Of a stretch of DNA of 64,000 nucleotides, positions 1-7,863 are shown piece by piece. The stretch is taken from NCBI GenBank assembly GCA_937949945.1, contig CALFEQ010000030.1, forward strand, positions 62,001 to 126,000, in the 5' to 3' direction. The first letter of the stretch is position 1. Each line of letters opens with the position of its first letter. Made by a program: the position numbers and the translations under genes. Under the pieces are notes generated by a model that did not search any database, was not told the origin of the DNA, and worked only from the letters and a program-made list of their open reading frames with translations. The stretch is from an uncultured Myxococcales bacterium (GTDB taxonomy: Bacteria > Myxococcota_A > Polyangia > Polyangiales > Polyangiaceae).

Positions 1-1
1 G

Positions 2-346
2 CTCGTGTCGCTCGCGTGGCACGAGAGCCGCCTCCGACCCGACGCGAAGTCGAAGGACGGCCGCTTCCTCTGCCTCTACCAAGTCGCGCGAAGCTACCTC
101 CCCGAGCCGAAGAAGGCGCTCCAGGATCCCGAGACGTGCACCCGCGCGGCGATGTGGATCTTGAAGCGTTCGTTCCAGACCTGCACGAAGCGCCCGCTCT
201 CCGAGCGGCTCGCCATCTACATCTCCGGCTACTGCGAGCGCGGCCACCCGCAGAGCCGCATGCGCATGCGCCTCGCGGACAAGCTCCTCGAGGAGCATCC
301 GCTCCCGCCGCCGTCGCGCGAAGCGACGACCACGCGAGCGCGCTGA
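2..346 (+). CDS. Lytic-transglycosylase-like protein, C-terminal part (cut by window edge)
   Basis: The frame is open to the left edge, so the N-terminus is missing; about 114 residues are visible. They begin with a WHESRLRPDA segment resembling the first helix of SLT/goose-lysozyme domains, in which the glutamate is the catalytic acid that cleaves the MurNAc-GlcNAc bond of peptidoglycan. A later LAIYISGYCERG stretch would lie near the glycan-binding groove. Four cysteines in the fragment suggest an extracytoplasmic protein with disulfides. The last ~15 residues are low complexity. The family call rests on a short match and on general helix layout, so it is moderate. Nothing can be said about its operon. 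Confidence 0.6.
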   Translation, partial: LVSLAWHESRLRPDAKSKDGRFLCLYQVARSYLPEPKKALQDPETCTRAAMWILKRSFQTCTKRPLSERLAIYISGYCERGHPQSRMRMRLADKLLEEHPLPPPSREATTTRAR

Positions 347-395
347 GCGGCGGCTCCGTCCGCGCGCCCGCCCGGCCGGCGCGGAGGCGGACGCG

Positions 396-1034
396 TCACG
401 GACAAGGCACGACCTCGCCTTCGGGCACGTCTTGGCAACCTCCGGGACCGGGAGTGCACTCGAACGCGGGCATGCCGTGGCAGATGCCGAGACCGTCCTT
501 GTAGACGAACGGCTCCGCCTCGACCGCCCCGGCGTCGCCCGCGGTGCAGGGGACGCGTATGGACTGGACGTGCGGCGTGCACTCGTGGGGCTTGCCGGGA
601 GGAGCGCAGAAGCGCGCCGGGTGGAACCAGCAGCTTCCGACGACGACCGTGAGGGCCGGCCTCATCCGCAGCCAGTCCTCCTTCCCCGGCGGTCGCCACT
701 TGCCGGGCGGAGGATCGTGAGGGGATCGCAGGTCGGGCGGACATTCGACCGTGATCGGCGGCGGAGGATTGCAGTGCACGCCCTCCGGACACGACAGCGG
801 TTCGTCGACGTTCAATTGGCAGTCGCCGAGAGGGGCGCGAGAGACGGACACGGTCACGCGCGACGAGCTCGCCGGCTTCGGCTCTGGCGCCTCGCCCGAT
901 TGCACCGACTGCTTCTTGCAGCCCGCGGCTCCGTGCGCTGCGAACGTGACGACGAACGACGCCGCGAGCACGCGCCTGCGCGAACCGCGCGCGTCCCTGC
1001 CCTGGTGGCTCGCTTTCTTCATAGTGGAGGCCAT
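396..1034 (-). CDS. Cysteine-rich lipoprotein, paralogue B of a tandem pair
   Basis: A 212-residue protein with an N-terminal signal ending in AAHGAAGC, a lipobox with the lipidated Cys at about residue 39, preceded by SRRRVLAAS, which could act as a twin-arginine export signal. The mature part is rich in Cys and Pro (CNPPPPI, FCAPPGKP) and ends in DVPEGEVVPCP. It is about half identical over its whole length to the gene just upstream, so the two are a tandem duplication. The start at 1034 shares one base with the upstream stop (TGATG), which suggests translational coupling; ATG at 1022 (MKKASHQ) is the alternative. Function unknown; no domain recognised. It is probably membrane anchored and disulfide bonded. 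Confidence 0.75.
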   Translation of the reverse strand: MASTMKKASHQGRDARGSRRRVLAASFVVTFAAHGAAGCKKQSVQSGEAPEPKPASSSRVTVSVSRAPLGDCQLNVDEPLSCPEGVHCNPPPPITVECPPDLRSPHDPPPGKWRPPGKEDWLRMRPALTVVVGSCWFHPARFCAPPGKPHECTPHVQSIRVPCTAGDAGAVEAEPFVYKDGLGICHGMPAFECTPGPGGCQDVPEGEVVPCP

Positions 1035-1654
1035 CACGCGCAAGGCACGACCTCGCCTTCGGGGAGGTCCTCGCAGCTCCCCCGCACGCCCGCCGTGCAC
1101 TCGGTCGCGGGCACCTTACGGCAGACGCCGAGCCCGTCCTTGTAGACGAACGACTCCAGCTTACGGGTCGTCCCCGCGTCGTCCGTCGTGCAAGGGACGG
1201 AGATGGCCTTCGGCCTCTCCGTGCACTCCCAGGGCTTGCCAGGCGGAGCACAGAAGTAGTCCGCCTCGAACATGCAGGTCGTCTGGTTCGAGACCCAGAG
1301 CCGCGGCTTCACGCGCAGCCAGTCTTCCTTGCCCGGCGGCCGCCGCGTGACCGCGGGCTCCGCCGCGTCACGCATGTCCGGCGGGCAGTCGATCACGATC
1401 GGCGGCGGAGGATTGCACGTCACGTTCGGCGGACAGGAAGGGTTCTCGTAGAGGTGACAGTCGCCGAACGGACTCGGAGAGATCGACGCGCTCGAGACAC
1501 GTGGCCTCGGCGGCTCCGGCGGGTCGCCCGACTCCACCGGCTGCTTCTTGCAGCCGGCGGCTCCATGCGCCGCGAAGGTGACGACGAACGAGGCCGCGAG
1601 CGCGCTCTTGCACGAACGGCGCGTGGTCCTTCGAGGATGGGTCTCTTTCTTCAT
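1034..1654 (-). CDS. Cysteine-rich lipoprotein, paralogue A of a tandem pair
   Basis: A 206-residue protein starting MKKETHPRR. The lipobox AAHGAAGC puts the lipidated Cys near residue 35; a TRRSCKSALA stretch before the hydrophobic core could be a Tat-type signal. The mature part shares its landmarks with the downstream paralogue (CNPPPPIV, RPPGKEDWLR, FCAPPGKPWECT, FVYKDGLGVC, DLPEGEVVPC), with cysteines kept in register, so both should fold alike. The longer in-frame extension to 1783 has no Shine-Dalgarno and an unlikely composition, so MKK at 1654 was chosen. Function unknown. First gene of a two-gene unit with the next gene. Confidence 0.75.
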   Translation of the reverse strand: MKKETHPRRTTRRSCKSALAASFVVTFAAHGAAGCKKQPVESGDPPEPPRPRVSSASISPSPFGDCHLYENPSCPPNVTCNPPPPIVIDCPPDMRDAAEPAVTRRPPGKEDWLRVKPRLWVSNQTTCMFEADYFCAPPGKPWECTERPKAISVPCTTDDAGTTRKLESFVYKDGLGVCRKVPATECTAGVRGSCEDLPEGEVVPCA

Positions 1655-1793
1655 GGTCGTGAGCTGCCGGAGCGCGCTTCGGCCCCTCCACGAAGATACG
1701 CGAGCTCGACCATGCGCGTCGAAGAAGCGTTGCCGGGCGAGCACCTCGTGCGGAAGAAGCGCACGCTCGGACGAAGAACACACCGAGCGGTCT

Positions 1794-1799
1794 TACATT
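1794..1799 (+). promoter_or_regulatory. -10-like box TACATT
   Basis: TANNNT hexamer ending 8 bases before the ATG at 1808; no Shine-Dalgarno is visible. Compatible with a leaderless transcript. Confidence 0.3.
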
Positions 1800-1807
1800 C
1801 ACGATCG

Positions 1808-2047
1808 ATGGACCGGCCGTTCTTCCCCGCACCGCGCCCCAAGGGCGAGAGCGGCTACCGCGAGCCTGGCCGCGACCACGACCCGAGCCCCAGCCCGCAC
1901 GCCGACCCGCCTCCGCAGCCGAAGCGCACCATCGTCCGTCGCCCCGATTACCGGCCGACGCGCTACACGAGCCCGCGAAATCCGCCACGCCGCCGTGCTG
2001 TGCTAGAGATCACCGGCGTCACCGAGCACGGGTGGCGGAATTGGTAG
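1808..2047 (+). CDS. Small Pro/Arg-rich hypothetical protein overlapping the tRNA gene
   Basis: A 79-residue reading frame starting MDRPFFPAPRPKG, rich in Pro, Arg and charged residues, with strong G/C third positions over the first ~55 codons. A TACATT box (1794-1799) ends 8 bases before the ATG, the arrangement seen at many other starts in this window, which is the main argument that it is expressed. Its last 22 bases lie inside the tRNA-Leu gene, which argues against it or implies an unusual arrangement. No family recognised; the protein would be disordered. It could be a chance frame in GC-rich spacer DNA. Confidence 0.35.
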   Translation: MDRPFFPAPRPKGESGYREPGRDHDPSPSPHADPPPQPKRTIVRRPDYRPTRYTSPRNPPRRRAVLEITGVTEHGWRNW

Positions 2048-2107
2048 ACGCAGTGGGTTTAGGTTCCACCGTCGCGAGACGTGCGGGTTCGAGTCCCGCC
2101 CCGTGCA
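2026..2107 (+). tRNA. tRNA-Leu (anticodon UAG)
   Basis: A complete class II tRNA. The acceptor arms GCACGGG (2026-2032) and CCCGTGC (2100-2106) pair fully, with discriminator A at 2107. The D-loop contains GGTAGACG. The anticodon stem is 2053-2057 with 2065-2069, and the loop TTTAGGT gives anticodon TAG at 2060-2062. A long variable arm (around CGTCGCGAGACG) follows, then a T-arm GCGGG-TTCGAGT-CCCGC. The anticodon reads CUA and, by wobble, other CUN leucine codons. The 3' CCA is not encoded (CTG follows), so it must be added after transcription. Confidence 0.97.
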
Positions 2108-2177
2108 CTGCGAATCCCTCGATCAGCGCGTCGATTGGGCACTCGGCCAGAGGCGTCCGTCGGCGATCTCGCTCGGC

Positions 2178-2552
2178 CTAGGCCGTAGCGACGTCGCGAT
2201 CGCCGCGCCATGCCGGGCGTCGCTCGCTCGGGCGCGAGCGGCGACCGAAGATGCGGGCGAGCAGCCCCGGCTTCTGCTTCACCTCGGACACCTCGGACGG
2301 GACGGGATCCATCGCGCGCTCGCGGGCGAGGGATGCGTCTCGGCGGCGCTCGATCTCTTCGCGCCACGCGCGGAGCTCGGCCTCGACGCGGGCGCGGACG
2401 AGGGCGATCTCGTCCGCGAGATCGGACGGCGGAGCGCCGGCGAGGCGGCGCTCCGCGGCGCGGAGACGGGAGAGCGCGGCGGAGTAGTCGCCGGCGCGCT
2501 CGAGAGACTGGGCTTGCTCGTAGAGCTCACGTGCTTCGAAGAAGGCGTCCAT
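2178..2552 (-). CDS. Small helical hypothetical protein
   Basis: A 124-residue protein, MDAFFEARELYEQAQSLERA at its start. Residues 1-75 are almost entirely amphipathic helix with a TPR/MIT-like hairpin pattern (AGDYSAALSRLRAAERRLAG). Residues 76-124 are basic and Pro/Arg rich with a KPGLLARIFGRR patch that could bind membrane or nucleic acid. No signal peptide. The composition is natural for a cytoplasmic protein, unlike the overlapping frames on the other strand, which are Arg/Ala shadows. It lies downstream of the HtrA gene on the same strand after a 177-base gap in which I see no other gene. Function unknown. Confidence 0.6.
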   Translation of the reverse strand: MDAFFEARELYEQAQSLERAGDYSAALSRLRAAERRLAGAPPSDLADEIALVRARVEAELRAWREEIERRRDASLARERAMDPVPSEVSEVKQKPGLLARIFGRRSRPSERRPAWRGDRDVATA

Positions 2553-2729
2553 GGCGTGCTCCGCTCGTGGTCTTGGCCTCGCGTGCTGCGACGGACATCG
2601 GTGTCGTTCGCGCTTCGCGGCCGTTGAAGCGGCGCTTGATCGGGCGCTTCCGCGGCGGGAGCGAGATCGAAACGATGGGGCGGTACGTCGGCCAGGGCAT
2701 GGCGGAGTGACCTCCTTTCGCTTCCGTCG

Positions 2730-4223
2730 TCAGGGCTCGATCGCGACGTATCGCGTCGCGCCGTTACGCTTGATGCGCACCATGAAAGGTTTGTCGCGAT
2801 GCGCTCCCAGCTCGCGCGTGGCGTCGCGAGCCTGGCGGATGGGCTTCTTGTCGATCTCGAGCAGGACATCGCCCGGCTGGAGGACGCCCTCGGCTCGGCT
2901 GCCGGGGCGCACGCGGGAGACCACGACCTCGCCGGCCTTGTTCTCGACGAGCTCGATGCCGAGGCGCTCGGCAGGGTCCTTGTCGTCCTTCGCCCCGTTC
3001 TTGTCGCCGGATCGCTCGTCGGGCTTGCTGTTGCCGTCGAGCGCATCGAGCGTCACCTCGAAGGTCCGCGTGGAGCGATCGCGAAGAACCTCGACCTTCA
3101 CGCGCGTGCCCGGTGCGCGCCGCGCGACCATGCGCGGCAGGTCACGCGAGTGCGCGACGTCGTCGCCTTCGAAGCGGACGATGACGTCGCCCGGCTTCAG
3201 GCCTGCCTTGTCGGCCGGGCTGTTCGGCTCGACCTCGCCGACCAGCGCGCCCCTCGGACGGTCCATCCCGAGCGCCTTCGCGAGCGGTTCGTCGACCTCC
3301 TGGATGTGGACGCCGAGGCGCCCGCGCGCGACCGTGCCCTTCTCGATGAGCTGGGGCACGACGTCCTTGAGCACGTCGACCGGGATCGCGAAGCCGATCC
3401 CCTGGCCGTTCGGATTGATGGCCGTATTGACGCCGATCACCTCCCCGCGCGTGTTGAAGAGCGGGCCGCCGGAGTTGCCGGGATTGATCGACGCGTCGGT
3501 CTGGAGGAAGTCGTCGTAGGGGCCCGCGCCGATCTCGCGGCTCTTCGCGCTGACGATGCCCATCGTCACCGTGTGGCCGAGACCGAACGGGTTGCCGATC
3601 GCGATCACGTAGTCGCCCACCCGCACGGACTCGCTCGACCCGAGCACGACCGACGGCAGGTCCTTCGCGCCCTCGATCTCGAGGACGGCGAGATCGAGCC
3701 GATCGTCGCGCCCCTTCACCTTCGCATCCAGCTCGCGATCGTCGGCGAGGCGGACACGGACGCGGTCCGCATTCGCGACGACGTGCGCGTTGGTGACGGC
3801 GTAACCGCGCGGGTCGACGATGAAGCCGGAGCCGAGCGCCTGCTGCTTGAAGTGGAGGTCCTCACCGCGGGGGCCTTGCCGCGATCCGAACCTCCCCGAC
3901 CCGCCGAACGGACCGAAGAACCACTCGCCGAGCGGCCAGTCTCCGAAGGGCGACAGCCGCGGCACCTTGACGTCCTTCGTCGTCGTGATGTTGACGACCG
4001 CGGGCTTCACGCGCGCGACGAGCTCGGCCACGTCGGGAGCGCCTGCCAGAGGAGGAGCCGGCGCGGTGACGGGGCTCGTCGTGAGGGTCACCGCGTTCGA
4101 GCCGGCGCTCGGGGCGGCGGGCGGAGGCGCGCTCTGGGCCGGGCGGCTGCAGCCCGAGAGGAGCGCGAGGCAGGCGATGAGAGGCGGGGCGATGAGGGAG
4201 GGGATACGCGATCGCTTCGTCAT
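2730..4223 (-). CDS. HtrA/Deg-family periplasmic serine protease with two PDZ domains, lipoprotein
   Basis: A 497-residue protein. The lipobox LLSGC (Cys25) predicts membrane anchoring in the periplasm. The trypsin-like domain spans about residues 70-295, with the catalytic triad His147 (TNAHVV), Asp177 (DRLDLAV) and Ser251 (GNSGGPL). PDZ1 covers about 300-395 and PDZ2 about 418-495, joined by a charged linker rich in Lys/Asp. HtrA proteases degrade or refold damaged envelope proteins; PDZ domains bind exposed C-termini and control activity. An AAGGA sequence lies a few bases before the ATG. A Pro/Ala/Thr-rich stretch (26-65) tethers the protease to the lipid anchor. Lipidated Deg proteins are less usual than soluble ones. 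High confidence in family; DegP versus DegQ/DegS is not assignable. Confidence 0.95.
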   Translation of the reverse strand: MTKRSRIPSLIAPPLIACLALLSGCSRPAQSAPPPAAPSAGSNAVTLTTSPVTAPAPPLAGAPDVAELVARVKPAVVNITTTKDVKVPRLSPFGDWPLGEWFFGPFGGSGRFGSRQGPRGEDLHFKQQALGSGFIVDPRGYAVTNAHVVANADRVRVRLADDRELDAKVKGRDDRLDLAVLEIEGAKDLPSVVLGSSESVRVGDYVIAIGNPFGLGHTVTMGIVSAKSREIGAGPYDDFLQTDASINPGNSGGPLFNTRGEVIGVNTAINPNGQGIGFAIPVDVLKDVVPQLIEKGTVARGRLGVHIQEVDEPLAKALGMDRPRGALVGEVEPNSPADKAGLKPGDVIVRFEGDDVAHSRDLPRMVARRAPGTRVKVEVLRDRSTRTFEVTLDALDGNSKPDERSGDKNGAKDDKDPAERLGIELVENKAGEVVVSRVRPGSRAEGVLQPGDVLLEIDKKPIRQARDATRELGAHRDKPFMVRIKRNGATRYVAIEP

Positions 4224-4340
4224 GCGTCCTTCTACGTTGGAGTCGAAGGACGGGAGCGCTCTTGGCGGTCGAAGCGCTCGCGCTCCCGTCGCCGGAAGCC
4301 GGTCAGACTGCTTCGAGCTACGAGGGGCTTCGCCGCTCGC

Positions 4341-4529
4341 CTATCGGGTGGGCTCACTCCCCCGCGGCTTCCGACGTAGGAGCGAGCTGAAATATTCCTC
4401 GACACGCTTCGCGAGGGGACCGAGCTTGTCGAGGATCACGCCTGCGAAACGGTCGAGCTTGCTCCGGAGGCTCTCGGCCCAAGAACGCCGAGAGTCCTGG
4501 CGGGGGTCTTGGGTGGATACCGAGGTCAT
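4341..4529 (-). CDS. Small basic hypothetical protein
   Basis: A 62-residue protein, MTSVSTQDPRQDSRRSWAES at its start. The middle (SKLDRFAGVILDKLGPLAKR) is an amphipathic helix; the tail is basic. It is supported by an excellent Shine-Dalgarno (GGAGGTG) 2 bases before the ATG at 4529, one of the best in the window. It lies 117 bases upstream of the HtrA gene on the same strand and may be cotranscribed with it. No family recognised. Confidence 0.6.
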   Translation of the reverse strand: MTSVSTQDPRQDSRRSWAESLRSKLDRFAGVILDKLGPLAKRVEEYFSSLLRRKPRGSEPTR

Positions 4530-4760
4530 GACACCTCCATGAGGTTCACGCGGGCCCGGAGGGATTCGAGGCCGCGCGCCTTCGCATTAACCATGCGCGC
4601 CACGCACGCAAGATCGCCACGCGGCACGCGGTACGCACCGCACGCTTTGACGCGTTGACTCCGGGGTAGGCCGCTTTACGGGTGTTCGGAGACGTCCGAG
4701 CGTGGCTTCGTCCGATGGCGGCCGATGCGCGGTCTTGGACGAAAGGACGAAAGGTCAACC

Positions 4761-5078
4761 ATGCGCGCGCCTGCGCTCGTGCTCTCCCTCGCCGTCGCCA
4801 CGCTCACGGGCGGCTGCGGCGCGTCGTCGTCGCTCGACGACACCCAGCCGGTCGTCACGATCCCCGACGTCTCGAAGACGACGTCACCGACGCCACCGGC
4901 GGAGCTCGCGTCCGATCCGACGAGCACGGAGCTCGACGACCTCGACGACGTCGCGCCAGCCGAGGTGCGCCTCGACGCCGCGCCGTTCCTGAAGAAGATG
5001 CTCGCCGTGCCGCCCGCCAAGCTCCATCACGATCCGCGAGACCCGGAGGCTCCGTGCCTCGTGGTCGACTGCCGATGA
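4761..5078 (+). CDS. Small acidic lipoprotein, hypothetical
   Basis: A 105-residue protein starting MRAPALVLSLAVATL with lipobox LTGGC (Cys about 19). The mature part is Thr/Asp/Pro-rich and disordered, ending in a short segment with two Cys near the C-terminus (PEAPCLVVDCR) that could form a local disulfide. A GAAAGG sequence precedes the ATG, so this start was preferred over the upstream in-frame ATG at 4725. It is divergent from the small gene at 4341-4529 across a 231-base spacer. Function unknown. Confidence 0.65.
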   Translation: MRAPALVLSLAVATLTGGCGASSSLDDTQPVVTIPDVSKTTSPTPPAELASDPTSTELDDLDDVAPAEVRLDAAPFLKKMLAVPPAKLHHDPRDPEAPCLVVDCR

Positions 5079-5194
5079 TCCCCTGATGCCGCGGACGTCC
5101 GACCACGACGTCCCACGAGGTCCACGACGTCGCTCGGCACCGATCGTGCGGCCGCGCCCACGTGCCGACGGTCCCCGCGGCGCGCGAGAGGCGA

Positions 5195-5200
5195 TACCAT
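5195..5200 (+). promoter_or_regulatory. -10-like box TACCAT
   Basis: TANNNT hexamer ending 7 bases before the ATG at 5208, with no Shine-Dalgarno; candidate leaderless start for the phosphatase gene. Confidence 0.35.
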
Positions 5201-5207
5201 CGGATCG

Positions 5208-5864
5208 ATGTCCCTCGTGATGAAGCTCGTCCGCCACGGAGAGTCCGAGGCGAACGCCGGGCGCGTGGTCACCCACCAGGTCGGCGATCACGCGATCCCG
5301 CTGTCACCGCGAGGCTGGGAGCAGGCGCGCGAGGTCGGTCGCAAGCTCGGACGCGAGTTCCTCGACGGCGCCCTCGCGTACACGTCGCCGTACCGGCGGG
5401 CGCGCGAGACGCTCGCCGGCATCTACGAAGGGATCGACGCAGAGGTGCCGGAGCGCGGCCATGGTCTCTACGAGGACCCACGGCTACGAGAGGTCGAGCA
5501 TGGCTACGAGCCGGTCGAGCCGCAGGAGCCTCTGCGGAAGACGCACGGCTGGTTCTATTACCGCTTCCGCGGGGGGGAGAGCCCTGCCGACTGCTACGAC
5601 CGCACGTCGAGCTTCCTCGAGTCGCTCATGCGGCAGGTCGAGCGCAAGAACGCCGAGCGCGTCCTCATCGTCACGCACGGCCTGACGATCCGGTGCTTCG
5701 TGATGCGCTTTCTCCATCTCAGCGTCGACGAGTTCGACTCGCTCGCGAACCCGCCGAACGGCGCGATCATCACCCTCGCCCACAAGGAGACGCTTCCCGA
5801 CTGCCTGTTCACCTCGGGGCGCTGGGGCGTGAGCGGTCTCTCGCTGCGCGACGAGGCGAGCTGA
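5208..5864 (+). CDS. Histidine phosphatase family protein (phosphoglycerate-mutase-like)
   Basis: A 218-residue cytoplasmic protein. The RHG motif at residues 9-11 (KLVRHGESEAN) supplies the phosphohistidine nucleophile His10; later ARETLAGIYEG and LIVTHGLTIRCF supply the second Arg and His of the family's phosphate pocket. The length is normal for the branch that includes PhoE/GpmB-like phosphatases. The substrate cannot be read from sequence. It precedes the LytS-type kinase gene by 32 bases on the same strand, but that gene has its own -10-like box, so cotranscription is uncertain. Confidence 0.92.
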   Translation: MSLVMKLVRHGESEANAGRVVTHQVGDHAIPLSPRGWEQAREVGRKLGREFLDGALAYTSPYRRARETLAGIYEGIDAEVPERGHGLYEDPRLREVEHGYEPVEPQEPLRKTHGWFYYRFRGGESPADCYDRTSSFLESLMRQVERKNAERVLIVTHGLTIRCFVMRFLHLSVDEFDSLANPPNGAIITLAHKETLPDCLFTSGRWGVSGLSLRDEAS

Positions 5865-5885
5865 TCGCCCGGGCGCGATCGGCTA

Positions 5886-5891
5886 TAGCGT
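5886..5891 (+). promoter_or_regulatory. -10-like box TAGCGT
   Basis: Within CTATAGCGT, 5 bases before the ATG at 5897 and 22 bases after the previous stop; candidate internal leaderless promoter. Confidence 0.3.
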
Positions 5892-5896
5892 TCCGC

Positions 5897-7042
5897 ATGC
5901 CCCGTCCGGGTCCGATGGCTCTGTTGCTCCGGCTGGTTCCCGGCGCGACGTCGCAGCCGGAAGCCCTCGCGAAGCGCCGGCTCGTCACCGGAGTCACGAT
6001 CAGCGTCTTGTCGATCATGCTCCAGACGGTGCCGACGGCGCTTCGCGCGCAGAACGTGCCGCACGTTCTGTTGCGCTTCGGATGGTCGCTCCTCGAGATG
6101 ATCGTCCTCACGATCGCGCTCTCGAGCGCGTACGACTACAACCAGCGGAAGCGCGCGAGCACTCGCGGGACGCTGACGACCACGCTGCTCCTCGCGTCGG
6201 TCGTCTCGCTCCTCTTCGCGATCGCATACAACCTCGGCCTCCTGCGCGCCTTCCCGTTCCTCCGCGGCGACGGTCCTCCTCGGACGTTGGCGTTCTCGCT
6301 CACGTTCGGCCTCGTCGTCGGGATGCTCCACACGGGCATATGGGCGCTCGCGTTCGTCTTCCCGTACGTCGCGGAGGACGCGCGCCTTCGCGCGCTCGAG
6401 GCGGACAAGCTCCGTCTCGAGGCCGAGCAGCTCAAGAGCGCCGCGGAGCTCGCGCGGCTGCGGTCGCAGCTCGAGCCGCACTTCCTCCTCAACACGCTCA
6501 ACACGATCGCGGGCCTCGTCACCGAGAAGCCGCGCGAAGCCCGGCGGCTCATCGCGTGCCTCGGCGATCTGCTCCGCGACTCGCTCCACGACGCCGACGA
6601 GCTCCAGCCGCTCGAGGACGAGGTGGCGTGGCTCCGCCGCTACGCCGAGATCCTCGAGTCCCGTCACGCAGGCGCGCTCGCCTTCGTCTGGGACATCGCG
6701 CCGGAAGCGAAGCGCGCGCTCGTGCCGCGCCTGCTCCTCCAGCCGCTCGTCGAGAACGCCGTCAAACACGGCGCGCTCCGGCGGCGCGACGGCGGCGTCG
6801 TCACCGTGCGCGCGTCCGTCGACGGCGTGAACGGGACGAAACGCGTGATCTGCTCGGTCGAGGACAACGGTCCCGGGCTGCCCGACACCGAGCCGCGCGC
6901 GGGCGCGTTCGGCCTGAAGTCGGTGCGCCGCCGCCTGGAGCTGAAGTTCCCGGACGCCACGCTGCGGATGGAATCCTCCACCGCCGGCACACGATCGATC
7001 GTCGAGCTCCCCGCGAGCTCGCGCACGAAGGAGCTGTCATGA
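5897..7042 (+). CDS. LytS/YehU-type membrane sensor histidine kinase
   Basis: A 381-residue protein. Four hydrophobic segments lie between about residues 28 and 158, with no recognised ligand domain, followed by a coiled-coil linker rich in Glu/Leu/Lys. The His_kinase (LytS) dimerisation segment has QLEPHFLLNTLNT with the phospho-acceptor His195. The ATPase part has the N-box LVENAVKHG (Asn287) and G-box DNGPGLP. It autophosphorylates and passes phosphate to the regulator whose start codon overlaps its stop (ATGA). The open frame runs far upstream through the phosphatase gene in another phase; ATG at 5897 was chosen because TATAGCGT lies just before it and the protein then starts at the membrane domain. 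ATG at 5915 is possible. Confidence 0.92.
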   Translation: MPRPGPMALLLRLVPGATSQPEALAKRRLVTGVTISVLSIMLQTVPTALRAQNVPHVLLRFGWSLLEMIVLTIALSSAYDYNQRKRASTRGTLTTTLLLASVVSLLFAIAYNLGLLRAFPFLRGDGPPRTLAFSLTFGLVVGMLHTGIWALAFVFPYVAEDARLRALEADKLRLEAEQLKSAAELARLRSQLEPHFLLNTLNTIAGLVTEKPREARRLIACLGDLLRDSLHDADELQPLEDEVAWLRRYAEILESRHAGALAFVWDIAPEAKRALVPRLLLQPLVENAVKHGALRRRDGGVVTVRASVDGVNGTKRVICSVEDNGPGLPDTEPRAGAFGLKSVRRRLELKFPDATLRMESSTAGTRSIVELPASSRTKELS

Positions 7043-7851
7043 AGCGAGAGCGATCCCCGCTCCGAGCGCTGGTCCTCGAGGACGAATGGCCGGCCCGCAA
7101 CTACCTCGTCGAGCTCATCGAGGGCACGCGGCTCGCCGAGGTGGTCGGCGCGATCGCGTCGGTCGACGAGGCGCGCGCCGTGCTCACGACGGGCAAGAGC
7201 GACGTCAGCGTCGACGTCGTCTTCGTCGACGTGAACCTCGCGCCCGACGGCGATACGGCGGGGCTCGAGCTCGTCCGCGAGATGTCGCGCGCGCCGAACG
7301 CGCCTGCCTTCGTCCTCGCGACCGCGTTCCGCGAGCACGCGCTCGAGGCCTTCGAGCTCGGCGTCGTCGACTACCTGCTCAAGCCCTTCACCGAGGAGCG
7401 CGTCCAGGCTTGCCTCGAGCGCATCCACGCGCGGCGCCCGGAGGAGCCCGGGCCGCCTCAGGGGCCGCTCCGCATCGTCGCCCGGCGCGGTCGCGGCCTC
7501 GTGTTCCTCGAGCCATCGGAGGTCTGGGCCTTCGAGGCCGCGGATCGGCTCACGTCGGTCCATACCGCGCACGGGACGTTCGACGTCGACCTGTCGCTCT
7601 CCGCGATCGAGAGCTCGCTCGGGCGATCGTTCGCCCGCGTGCATCGCAACTGGCTCGTCAACGCCGCGCACATCAAGCGGCTCGATCGCGACGGCAGCGA
7701 GACGACGGTCTTCGTCGGGCTCGCCCCCGGCGCGACCGACGGCGGCACGCCCGGCGTCAACGCCGGGCTGACCGTGCCCGTCGCGCGCGAGCGCGCCCAA
7801 GGCGTGCGCGAGATGCTCCTCGCCAACGCGATGGGCGTCCGCAAGACCTGA
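7039..7851 (+). CDS. LytTR-family response regulator
   Basis: A 270-residue DNA-binding regulator. The receiver domain (about 8-130) has the acidic pair ED at 14-15, phospho-acceptor Asp64 (FVDVN) and the conserved Lys115 (LLKPF). The LytTR DNA-binding domain occupies about 150-260 (RGLVFLEPSEVWAFEA, FARVHRNWLVNAAHI). LytTR regulators bind paired direct repeats upstream of target promoters. The ATG overlaps the kinase stop codon by 4 bases (ATGA), so the pair is translationally coupled. The stop lies 12 bases from the convergent PgpA-like gene. The target is unknown. Confidence 0.95.
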   Translation: MKRERSPLRALVLEDEWPARNYLVELIEGTRLAEVVGAIASVDEARAVLTTGKSDVSVDVVFVDVNLAPDGDTAGLELVREMSRAPNAPAFVLATAFREHALEAFELGVVDYLLKPFTEERVQACLERIHARRPEEPGPPQGPLRIVARRGRGLVFLEPSEVWAFEAADRLTSVHTAHGTFDVDLSLSAIESSLGRSFARVHRNWLVNAAHIKRLDRDGSETTVFVGLAPGATDGGTPGVNAGLTVPVARERAQGVREMLLANAMGVRKT

Positions 7852-7863
7852 GGCGCGGCGCGC

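Noticed and set aside
2174..2185. Palindrome CGGCCTAGGCCG
   Set aside because: No loop and overlapping the stop codon of a gene; too short to assign a role.
5162..5896. N-terminal extension of the LytS kinase frame
   Set aside because: It lies over the histidine phosphatase gene in another frame with shadow composition; the kinase starts at 5897.
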